DNA of 6,509 nt from Armatimonadetes bacterium UBA5829 (GTDB lineage: Bacteria > Armatimonadota > UBA5829): assembly GCA_002431715.1 (NCBI GenBank), contig DJHI01000069.1, positions 1 through 6,509 on the forward strand, written 5' to 3'. Made by a program: the position numbers and the translations under genes. Below, one piece after another: positions 1 to 6,441 of the stretch; position 1 is the stretch's first letter, and every line of letters starts with the position of its first letter. The notes under the pieces were generated by a model, which saw nothing but the letters and a program-made list of their open reading frames with translations, was not told the origin of the DNA and ran no database searches.

Positions 1-1021
1 ACGGACTCCACTGTATCGAAAAACCATATGTCAGAGAATTATTGCTCGGCGGAAAATCTGACCCTTTCTGGAGCCAACCCGCATTTGCGGCCAATGCAGG
101 CGCATTGCCGGTTTTGGCGGCGTTCAGTCCATGCTTAGCAGCGTCAACATCTGACTGCGCCCCCAACATCTCCGGGCGGTAGGACAGAGCCATATTAACC
201 AATGTGTCTACATTCTTTTCATTGATCGGTGGTTCGTCGCTTTCCGCTGCCAGAATGGGAGTTCTGGGGTCTATTCCCATAACGGTCGCAAGATTGACTC
301 TGGCAATCGACGCGTTGTTGCGAGCTTCGCTTAAGCTGTAAATTGCGCTTGCAACGGCTGTCTCGGCCCTGACGACATCGGCAGGAGTTCCCAGTCCCGA
401 ATCAAGCCTTGCCCTGGCATCCGCCAGATGGCTCTGCTGATCTCTCACGTTAACTTCGTTTACTTCAACAAGCCTCTGATTCTGAGAAAAGATATAGAAT
501 GCCTGTTTGACCTGTAGAATTGTATTGGATTCAACTTGAGTCAGGTTATGGCCTGCCGATTTTACCAGTGATGAAGCCTGTCTAACAACTTCTCTGGTGT
601 GATTGAAGTCATATAGTAATTGATTGACATTAGCCGTCATTTGATACCCAGGCGATGTGGCCGTTCCTACAGATGTTCCGGTAGTAGATGGACTGATTGC
701 CGTATTTGTGTAGCTGGCTCCCGCATCGAGAGTGGGCAGTAGTCCTGACTTCGCCTGCTGCTTCTTGCCCTGCTCTGCGCTTACATTCGCCGCAGCGGTG
801 ATAACATCAGGCTGATGGCGAAGCGCTATATCTGCGGCTTCATCGGCTGTCAGAGGCTTATTAGGCACATCCGCCGGAATATTTTTGGGAGCCGGAAGTT
901 CTACGGCAGGCGGGAGCGCAGTCTCCGTGACTTTAGGCTGTACGGGCGGAGTCTGCGCGCCGCATATGCTCGACAAGCTTATCAGTATTATCAATAACAA
1001 GCATATTTTGGAATATTTCAA
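1..1021 (-). CDS. TolC-like outer-membrane efflux channel, N-terminal 340 residues (3' end outside window)
   Basis: Outer-membrane factor expected to form the trimeric channel through which the RND pump expels substrate. The frame is open from 1021 to the window edge, so the C-terminal part is missing. The chosen start is TTG at 1021-1019: an in-frame TAG lies directly upstream (1024-1022), an AAAGGA ribosome site sits 8 bases before it, and the first in-frame ATG is codon 128. Residues 1-22 look like a signal peptide (KYSK, then a Leu/Ile-rich core, then ICGA-QT); Cys20 makes a lipoprotein site conceivable, but Ile at -1 fits poorly. A Pro-rich linker spans about 24-56. The first OEP repeat runs from about 57 to 250, with the family-typical LLYDFN segment (135-140) and GLGTPADVVRAETAVASA (209-226), ending in NLATVMGID. 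A second repeat begins near 270 (DTLVNMALSYRPEMLGAQSDVDAAK). The family assignment is strong; the substrate is unknown. Confidence 0.93.
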   Translation of the reverse strand, partial: MKYSKICLLLIILISLSSICGAQTPPVQPKVTETALPPAVELPAPKNIPADVPNKPLTADEAADIALRHQPDVITAAANVSAEQGKKQQAKSGLLPTLDAGASYTNTAISPSTTGTSVGTATSPGYQMTANVNQLLYDFNHTREVVRQASSLVKSAGHNLTQVESNTILQVKQAFYIFSQNQRLVEVNEVNVRDQQSHLADARARLDSGLGTPADVVRAETAVASAIYSLSEARNNASIARVNLATVMGIDPRTPILAAESDEPPINEKNVDTLVNMALSYRPEMLGAQSDVDAAKHGLNAAKTGNAPALAANAGWLQKGSDFPPSNNSLTYGFSIQWSP

Positions 1022-1029
1022 CTAGGATT

Positions 1030-1035
1030 TCCTTT
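1030..1035 (-). promoter_or_regulatory. Ribosome binding site deciding the TTG start of the TolC-like gene
   Basis: AAAGGA on the minus strand lies 8 bases before TTG 1021-1019 and overlaps the last codons of the marR-like gene. Since TAG directly precedes the TTG and no ATG or GTG is available nearby, this site supports the TTG as start and suggests translational coupling to the upstream gene. Confidence 0.6.
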
Positions 1036-1469
1036 CATTCAATGGAGGCTGCATCAACAAGAAGCCGAAGGCTCTCGATTATCCTGTCGCAATCCTGCTC
1101 GGAGAGATTTCGCATTGCAACCTCTATCTGTCTCATTCTTCGCGCGAGGCGCTCTTCAAAGGCTGCTGCCCCTCTTTCCGAAAGCTTCAACAACTTGACA
1201 CGCCGGTCATCGCTATCAGGCACACGCTCGACAAAGTTGGATTTCTCAAGGCGATCGGCCATCTGTGTGACGGCGCTGAGCGATATTCCAAGTTCCGCGC
1301 TCAGAGCCGACATGCTGCATGGCCCCAGTTCGAGTATTCTACAAATACGGAGTTGTGCGAGAGGTAGATGGATAATAGGATCGCACGCGTCATGTTTATT
1401 CAAATTTCTCATCAGTTTAGGCAGCAGTCCGGCGATAACCTCTGCTTGCTTTTTTGCGCGATTATTCAT
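1035..1469 (-). CDS. MarR-family transcriptional regulator, probable repressor of this efflux operon
   Basis: A 144-residue winged-helix regulator, the usual MarR length. Helices at about 5-48 form part of the dimer interface and lead to a winged helix-turn-helix at about 51-82 (SMSALSAELGISLSAVTQMADRLEKSNFVER). The wing follows with the family hallmark D-x-D-D-R-R at 85-90 and KLLKLSERG. A long C-terminal dimerisation helix occupies about 101-140. The ATG at 1469-1467 overlaps the end of the RND gene by 8 bp and is preceded by GGGAGA 4 bases upstream. MarR proteins bind palindromes as dimers and usually repress their own operon; the perfect palindrome over the operon promoter (6196-6215) is the obvious target, which is inference. 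Four cysteines (29, 43, 51, 127) leave room for redox sensing, though small-ligand sensing is equally possible. Its place as third gene, between pump and channel, is less common than first or divergent. Confidence 0.93.
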   Translation of the reverse strand: MNNRAKKQAEVIAGLLPKLMRNLNKHDACDPIIHLPLAQLRICRILELGPCSMSALSAELGISLSAVTQMADRLEKSNFVERVPDSDDRRVKLLKLSERGAAAFEERLARRMRQIEVAMRNLSEQDCDRIIESLRLLVDAASIE

Positions 1470-4400
1470 CCGTCTCTCCCTTTCTCTTCAGGAGCATCGC
1501 GAGGTCGTCGAGGAGCGAATACACGACAGGCACTACAAAGAGTGTTAAAATCGTGGACGTCATCAAACCGCCTATGACAGCAGTGGCCATCGGAGCCTGA
1601 ACCTCCGATCCCTTGCCGATCCCGAGCGCCAATGGAAGCATACCGAGCATTGCAGCGGATGCGGTCATAAGAATTGGCCGCAATCTGGTCGGCCCGGCAG
1701 TAAGCAGAGCCTCCTCTCGGATCATTCCCCTGCCCCTCAGAGTGTTTGTGTAATCGACCAGCAGGATTCCATTCTTTACGACGATTCCAACCAGCATTAA
1801 GACGCCGATAAACGCCGTTAAGCCGAATGATCGTCCCGTGAGGAACAATGCCAGCAGAACCCCCGACCCTGCCAGAGGAACCGACAACAGAATGGTCAAT
1901 GGATGAATCAGCGACTCGAACTGAGAAGCAAGGAGCATATAAATAAGGCCTATAGCCAGTAAAACAGCAGCAGCCATACCGCCGAACTCTTCGGCTGTCC
2001 GTTTCTGGTTTGTTCCCCAATCCCAATGGTAACCCGCCGGCAGCGAAACACCCTTCATGGCCTTGGTTATATCAGCCTGGATTTCGCCCTGTGAACGCCC
2101 TTGCGGCACACCTGTTACAGCGACATACCTCTGTCTGTCTACGCGAGTTATCTCACTCGGCCCAAGTGCGTAGACTGGAGTGGCAACCTGACTTAATACA
2201 ACACTTTGTGACGTAAGAGATGATGAACTTGGTTTCACTATCAAGTCCTGCATCTCCGGTACGCTCTTTCTCTGGTTTTCAGGCACCTGGACAATGATGG
2301 GATATTGAAAACCGTTCTCCTGGTAATAGGTCGCAATAGTGCCGTTTGTTGCGGTGTTGATCGTGTTTGCGATATCTGAAAAGCTCAGGCCCATTTGAAG
2401 AGCCTTCTGCCGGTCTACCCTCCATTGAATCTCAGGCATTGCCTCCTGCCAGTTCAAGTCGAGGTTCTCCAGCCCTGGAATCCCGCGCAGACGCTGCATG
2501 ACATCTCGAGATATCGAAGCCAGTTCGGATAAGCTCTCTCCGAATATGTCGACTTCTATATTCTGCCCGCCTCCGGTCATGATCATTGTAACGATGTCGT
2601 TCTGCTGTGGTCGAGCATTAACGCCTGGAATCCCACTGAGCTGCATTCGGATTGACTTAATAACATCCGCAGTGCTCTGAGATCGATCTTCTTTGAGTTT
2701 TACGTTCACCGAACCCTGATACGGCCTTGCTGTCCCTCCGCCGCCTCTCATCGCTGAGCCGGTCCCCGCAGCCGCATAAGCAGTCTTGACGCTCGGGTTA
2801 TCAATAAGAATCTTCTCTACCTTTTTCATTGCGGCATCAGTCTCTGAAAGAGCGGTGCCGACAGGCATCTTTACGCTTACCGAAAAGTCTCCGCTGTCTG
2901 TCATAGGCATAAGCTCGGTGCCAATCATCGGATATAGCAAAAACGCGCCCGCTGTCACGGCCAACGCGATACCGATCATCTTCAGCCTGTGGTGGATTGC
3001 CCATTTCAGACCTCTGCGATATGTGGAATCGAGCGCATCCAGCCACTCTCCGCACTTATGAAACGCCGCCATAAGCAGGTTTTTCTTCTCGCCTATCCGA
3101 TTCATGTTCTCACGATGAGCTTCCCCTGAAATCAGTTTTGTGGCAAGCATGGGAACGACCGTAGTCGCATCTAGCAGCGATACGGCGAGCGAGAACACAA
3201 CAACCAGAGCAAACTGCGTATACATCTGCCCTGCCTGACCTTTCATAAGCAGAAGCGGCAGGAATACAACCATAACCGTCCATGTGGAAGCAACAACAGC
3301 CGACACAATCTCACTCGTGCCTGAGACAGCGGCTTCTGTTGCGGACTTCTTGTCACGCTCCATATGCCGGAAGATGTTTTCAAGCACGACTACGGCGTCA
3401 TCCACAATAAGTCCGGTAGCCAGCGCCAGTCCGCCAAGCGACATGGTGTTAATTGTGAATCCGCACATATAAAGCAGGGCGAATGTCGAGATAATCGATG
3501 TTGGAATTGATAACGCGACGACAAGAGTGCTCCGAATATTTCTCAGGAAGAATAGAAGAATCAGAATCGCAAGGATGCCGCCGATAACTGCGCTGTCTCG
3601 GACGTTGTTCACCGATTCCCTTATGAACTGCGCCTGGTCATATGCAAGGCCGAATTTAAGCTCGGGATAGACTTTCTTAACATCCTCGATCTTTTTCATT
3701 ACAGCCTTGGCGGTGTTTACCGTATTTGCGCCGCTTTGCTTTGAAATTGTAATCCCGACGGCAGGGCTGCCATTGAGGCGGGTATATAACCGGGTCTCAT
3801 CGTGCGAATCTTTTACATCTGCGACATCATCCAGGGATATTATCTGGCCGTTCGGCGCCGCAAGTGGAATCTGTTTCAGTTCATCTACGCCTTTCAGCCA
3901 ACCGAGGCTGCGTACGGTGTATTCAGTCTTTCCCTGCTTGGCAATTCCCGCCGGGAGATTGATGTTTTCCTTTTCGAGTCGGTTGGTGATGTCTGAAAGA
4001 GAGAGATTGTGAGCCTGAAGCCTGTTTGGATCTACATCTACGATAATCGCACGTTCCTGGCCGCCGGTAACAGTCGCCGAAGCGACGCCGTCCGCCGAGT
4101 CCAGCATAGGAGTGACCTGATTATCCAGCAGTGTTCTGAGTTTGACCGGATCCTCTATCCCCGATACACCAAAGACCAGAATAGGCATCTGGTTTGGGTC
4201 GAACTTGCTTACTACCGGAGTCTGCAGTGTCGAGTCATCAGGGAAAGATCGTCTCGCCCGTTCCACCTGCTGCAGAACGTCTACAGTGGCCTGGCCGATA
4301 TCGACTCCCCAGTTGAACTGCACGCGAACCGATGAACGGCCTTCTGTACTGCTTGAAGATACCTGATACATTCCGGGAACAGATGACAGCGCTCTCTCAA

Positions 4401-4599
4401 GTGGTCGAGTAACCTGAGCCTCTATCTCTTCAGGAGCGACATTAGGCCACTCAGTCGATACGGATACTGTAGGCAAACTGACCTCAGGCAGAAGATCTAC
4501 AGGCAGCCGCATTAGACACACCGCACCCAAAAGAACCAGGGCGGCAATCCGCATTACAACCGCTACAGGTCTGCTTACGGCAAACTGGGCAATACTCAA
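1462..4599 (-). CDS. RND multidrug efflux transporter, AcrB/HAE-like inner-membrane pump
   Basis: Proton-driven inner-membrane pump of 1045 residues, close to AcrB (1049). It shows the complete RND plan: TM1 (about 10-30), first periplasmic porter/docking region (about 33-335), TM2-TM6 (about 337-487), a cytoplasmic linker, TM7 (about 541-558), second periplasmic region (about 560-870) and TM8-TM12 (about 872-1030). The proton-relay residues are all present: Asp400 and Asp401 in GLIVDDAVVVLENI (TM4), Lys942 in GIVVKNGILLVDY (TM10), and Arg972 and Thr979 in RLRPILMT (TM11), matching AcrB D407/D408/K940/R971/T978. The DD pair argues against the heavy-metal (CusA) branch, which has DAA. The start is TTG at 4599-4597, which overlaps the adaptor's TGA as TTGA and has GGAGGT 8 bases upstream. 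Oddities are a Gly-rich switch-loop region (about 610-629) without Phe and an Asp477 in TM6. The substrate cannot be inferred. Confidence 0.97.
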   Translation of the reverse strand: MSIAQFAVSRPVAVVMRIAALVLLGAVCLMRLPVDLLPEVSLPTVSVSTEWPNVAPEEIEAQVTRPLERALSSVPGMYQVSSSSTEGRSSVRVQFNWGVDIGQATVDVLQQVERARRSFPDDSTLQTPVVSKFDPNQMPILVFGVSGIEDPVKLRTLLDNQVTPMLDSADGVASATVTGGQERAIIVDVDPNRLQAHNLSLSDITNRLEKENINLPAGIAKQGKTEYTVRSLGWLKGVDELKQIPLAAPNGQIISLDDVADVKDSHDETRLYTRLNGSPAVGITISKQSGANTVNTAKAVMKKIEDVKKVYPELKFGLAYDQAQFIRESVNNVRDSAVIGGILAILILLFFLRNIRSTLVVALSIPTSIISTFALLYMCGFTINTMSLGGLALATGLIVDDAVVVLENIFRHMERDKKSATEAAVSGTSEIVSAVVASTWTVMVVFLPLLLMKGQAGQMYTQFALVVVFSLAVSLLDATTVVPMLATKLISGEAHRENMNRIGEKKNLLMAAFHKCGEWLDALDSTYRRGLKWAIHHRLKMIGIALAVTAGAFLLYPMIGTELMPMTDSGDFSVSVKMPVGTALSETDAAMKKVEKILIDNPSVKTAYAAAGTGSAMRGGGGTARPYQGSVNVKLKEDRSQSTADVIKSIRMQLSGIPGVNARPQQNDIVTMIMTGGGQNIEVDIFGESLSELASISRDVMQRLRGIPGLENLDLNWQEAMPEIQWRVDRQKALQMGLSFSDIANTINTATNGTIATYYQENGFQYPIIVQVPENQRKSVPEMQDLIVKPSSSSLTSQSVVLSQVATPVYALGPSEITRVDRQRYVAVTGVPQGRSQGEIQADITKAMKGVSLPAGYHWDWGTNQKRTAEEFGGMAAAVLLAIGLIYMLLASQFESLIHPLTILLSVPLAGSGVLLALFLTGRSFGLTAFIGVLMLVGIVVKNGILLVDYTNTLRGRGMIREEALLTAGPTRLRPILMTASAAMLGMLPLALGIGKGSEVQAPMATAVIGGLMTSTILTLFVVPVVYSLLDDLAMLLKRKGETDE

Positions 4600-6164
4600 G
4601 GTCTCTTACCTCCGAACTTGCCCTTTTGGCCTTTCATCTGCCCGGTCACAAGCATTTGGCCGTCTTTTACAGGTGTTGCGCTCATAACGACCACTTTCTC
4701 ACCCAAAGCCAGCGAGTCTCCGATGCTTATATAGTCATCATCTTCAGAACCGGTCTGCACTATTACACGCTTTGCCTTATTCCCTTTATCAGCAACTACG
4801 ACATATTGGTCATTCCCGCTGCGTTGTATAGCCTCTCTGGGCACGACGACCGCGTTCTTTATCCTGTCAGTTTCCAGCGTAACATGAGCGAACATCCCCG
4901 GTTTGAACATATTAGTTGTGTTACTCATGATCACTCGCACTGTAAACTGTCTGCTTGTCGAATCTGCAGCCGGATTGATCTGTATTATGCTGGCGTTGAA
5001 CTTACGATCGGGGTAAGCATCGAACCGTATCTTTGCATTTTGACCGATATGAATCCTTGCACAAACCTCTTCTGGAACCGATATGCTCACCCATATCTGC
5101 TTCATAAATTGAACAGCAAGGATGGGCTGTGTAGGAGATGCAATTGCGCCTGGGTCGGAGTATCGCCCGGTAACATATCCATCCAGAGGAGAATATAAGA
5201 CGGTATCGGCTCTCTTAGCCTTGGCACTTGCTAGCGCCGCCTTTGCAGCGGCCACAGATGCTTTAAGTGCGGCTATGCTCTGCCTGTAGGCCGATTTTTG
5301 AGAGTCATTTGCCTGCGCATATTCGAGAGACGCTTTAGACTGAATAAGCTTTGCCTTGGCCGAAGCGATATCGGCAGCGCTTTTAGTCTTTGCGACATTT
5401 AGCTGCTCCTGAGCAGATTCTCTGTTTGCCTCCGCTGCCTTAAGCTGGCCCCTTGCAATCTCCAGCGCCGACTCCTGGACGCTCACATTTGCCTTTGCAT
5501 CGTCGACATCCTGAGCGGCTATAAAACCCTTCAGGTAAAGCCCATTTATTCTGTCGTATTTGATTTTGGCGTTATCGAGGTTCGTCTGTGCGCTTTTCAC
5601 TGAAGCTTTTGCATTCTCAACGCTCGATTGCGCATCCGTAAGATTCGCTTTGGCCGCGGCTATTTGCGCCTCAGCATTGTGATACGCCTGATTATAGTCA
5701 GCTTCGGCACTCGATAGACCCGCCTTCTGCTGCCTGATCTGTGTATTAACCCCGACATCATTGCTGCCCTGGGTCATCTGAGCCTGCGCCAGTTTATACT
5801 GAGCCTCCGCGAGTGATGCCATCGCCTGCTGGACCTCTCCCTCCACCTCAGTGGAGTCAATTCTCACCAGCATCTGCCCCTTTCGCACTCGATCTCCCTC
5901 TCTTACCTTGAGATATTCGATCCTACCCGTAACTTTCGGAGCGATATTAACATCCAACGGAGCCTCGGCCGAACCTGTAGCTTCAAAAGTCTTTGAAATG
6001 TCATGAAGCTGCACACTAGCCAGAGTAACCGTAGCGGGCATATTCATTCTCATTGCTTTTTGAGCCATCTGACCGGCATCTTCGGCACGTTTTTGACCTA
6101 CCCGCCAGGCGATCAACGCCAATAAAATGAGAACTGGAATAGCAACAGAGAACCAACGTTTCAT
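4596..6164 (-). CDS. RND periplasmic adaptor (membrane fusion protein, HlyD/AcrA family) with an extended coiled-coil hairpin
   Basis: Adaptor that bridges the RND pump and the TolC-like channel in the periplasm. Of its 522 residues, about 5-20 form an N-terminal hydrophobic anchor after MKRW, with no lipobox visible. The lipoyl domain is split: first half about 67-103 (APKVTGRIEYLKVREGDRVRKGQMLVRID), second half about 320-352 (LYSPLDGYVTGRYSDPGAIASPTQPIL). Between them runs an Ala-rich helical hairpin of about 214 residues with clear heptads, its tip near 205-216 (RINGLYLKGFIA). A beta-barrel domain follows (about 355-435, with RQFTVRV and KPGMFAHVTL) and then a membrane-proximal domain (about 437-505). 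The C-terminus is short, basic and Gly-rich. The protein is well above AcrA length (397) and the excess is mostly hairpin. ATG 6164-6162 is preceded by GAGGT 5 bases upstream. It is the first gene of the operon and its TGA overlaps the pump's TTG. Confidence 0.96.
   Translation of the reverse strand: MKRWFSVAIPVLILLALIAWRVGQKRAEDAGQMAQKAMRMNMPATVTLASVQLHDISKTFEATGSAEAPLDVNIAPKVTGRIEYLKVREGDRVRKGQMLVRIDSTEVEGEVQQAMASLAEAQYKLAQAQMTQGSNDVGVNTQIRQQKAGLSSAEADYNQAYHNAEAQIAAAKANLTDAQSSVENAKASVKSAQTNLDNAKIKYDRINGLYLKGFIAAQDVDDAKANVSVQESALEIARGQLKAAEANRESAQEQLNVAKTKSAADIASAKAKLIQSKASLEYAQANDSQKSAYRQSIAALKASVAAAKAALASAKAKRADTVLYSPLDGYVTGRYSDPGAIASPTQPILAVQFMKQIWVSISVPEEVCARIHIGQNAKIRFDAYPDRKFNASIIQINPAADSTSRQFTVRVIMSNTTNMFKPGMFAHVTLETDRIKNAVVVPREAIQRSGNDQYVVVADKGNKAKRVIVQTGSEDDDYISIGDSLALGEKVVVMSATPVKDGQMLVTGQMKGQKGKFGGKRP
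4608..4613 (-). promoter_or_regulatory. Strong Shine-Dalgarno for the TTG start of the RND gene
   Basis: GGAGGT on the minus strand lies 8 bases before TTG 4599-4597, inside the last codons of the adaptor gene. The following residues, SIAQFAVSRPVAVVMRI, match the conserved N-terminal amphipathic helix and TM1 start of RND pumps, so the TTG gives a full-length protein and later starts would cut into TM1. Confidence 0.7.
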
Positions 6165-6195
6165 ATTCTACCTCGAAGAAATCAGACACAGCATA

Positions 6196-6215
6196 TAGTT
6201 AATATATATTAACTA
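6196..6215. promoter_or_regulatory. Putative MarR operator: perfect 20-bp palindrome
   Basis: The half-sites TAGTTAATAT and ATATTAACTA form an uninterrupted, perfect inverted repeat of two 10-base arms. Size, AT-rich core and arms resemble known MarR-family operators, and it covers the -10 element and part of the spacer of the operon promoter. A short extra palindrome, CTAATTAG (6213-6220), overlaps its edge and extends toward the -35, perhaps a second partial site. Assignment to the MarR-family protein at 1035-1469 rests on shared operon context and is inference. Confidence 0.68.
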
Positions 6216-6230
6216 ATTAGCTCATGTCAA
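6201..6230 (-). promoter_or_regulatory. Sigma-70-like promoter of the efflux operon
   Basis: On the minus strand a perfect -35 TTGACA (6230-6225) is followed after 18 bp by TATATT (6206-6201), five of six matches to the -10 consensus. Transcription would begin near 6194, giving a leader of about 30 nt with a GAGGT ribosome site before the adaptor ATG at 6164. The -10 and much of the spacer lie within a perfect palindrome, which implies repression by steric block. The hexamers are seen directly; promoter activity is inferred. Confidence 0.7.
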
Positions 6231-6441
6231 GGGGAATTGCAGACTATGCAGAAAAATGCCGATAGTTCGCTTCCACAAGATGATCCACATCTTTTTGACG
6301 CGCCGCTTCAAGTATAGGTTTCAACCTGCCACGGGAAATATTATAAATAAAATTCTATAACATCCCAGGTATTAAAGAAGTTTATAAGCGAACGTTAAGA
6401 ATATTGTAGCGTGAGGAACAGATTGGAGTAAGTACATAAAG
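6231..6441. other. Spacer between tRNA-Cys and the efflux promoter
   Basis: No convincing complete gene is seen in these 211 bases. The half nearer the operon (about 6244-6330) has coding-like composition on the minus strand and ends in TAG; the half nearer the tRNA (about 6331-6440) is AT-rich. A perfect TATAAT occurs on the minus strand at 6345-6340, but the hexamer 17 bp upstream (CTGGGA) is a poor -35. I found no hairpin followed by a T-run that would act as terminator for the tRNA, so readthrough into the operon cannot be excluded. Confidence 0.5.
6244..6354 (-). pseudogene. Possible relic of the C-terminus of a GntR-family (FCD domain) regulator
   Basis: A 36-codon open stretch lies between in-frame stops TAG (6357-6355) and TAG (6246-6244). 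Its last 26 codons read like a helical protein tail (PILEAARQKDVDHLVEANYR, then HFSA). By eye, I-L-E-A-x-R-x-x-D-x(6)-A-x(3)-H-[LF] matches the end of many FCD domains of GntR regulators, where the His and acidic residues are typical. There is no ATG and no good ribosome site; TTG 6324-6322 has only a GGCAGG directly abutting it. No matching continuation was found upstream of 6357. It may be a decayed gene end, a chance open frame, or a tiny unrecognised gene. Confidence 0.25.

Noticed and set aside
815..997. Plus-strand open frame of 60 codons rich in Arg and Tyr
   Set aside because: Antisense to the signal peptide and first helix of the TolC-like gene; composition is that of a frame shadow.
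1042..1548. Plus-strand open frame of 168 codons opposite the MarR-like gene and the pump's 3' end
   Set aside because: It is a Ser/Arg-rich antisense shadow without domain signature, while the opposite strand encodes a clear MarR protein with winged helix and well-placed ribosome site.
1466..2026. Minus-strand open frame of 186 codons within the pump gene in another frame
   Set aside because: Same-strand out-of-frame shadow of the RND C-terminal membrane domain; no domain signature of its own.
1462..4599. Heavy-metal (CusA-type) RND pump
   Set aside because: TM4 has the DD pair of drug pumps (VDDAVVVLEN) rather than the DAA form, and no methionine relay is apparent.
4626..5198. Plus-strand open frame of 190 codons opposite the adaptor gene
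   Set aside because: His/Cys-rich translation with no recognisable domain, lying fully antisense to the beta-barrel and membrane-proximal domains of the adaptor.
6246..6317. Plus-strand ATG frame of 23 codons (MQKNADSSLPQDD...)
   Set aside because: The only purine-rich upstream sequence is 11 bases from the ATG, the frame is short, and the opposite strand reads at least as protein-like. No support for expression.
6340..6345. Perfect TATAAT on the minus strand as a second operon promoter
   Set aside because: The matching -35 position has only CTGGGA and the stretch is AT-rich, so a chance match is likely.
6392..6412. Imperfect inverted repeat ACGTTA...TAGCGT as a second MarR operator
   Set aside because: Only about six of ten base pairs match, the arms differ from the main palindrome, and no promoter is placed on it.
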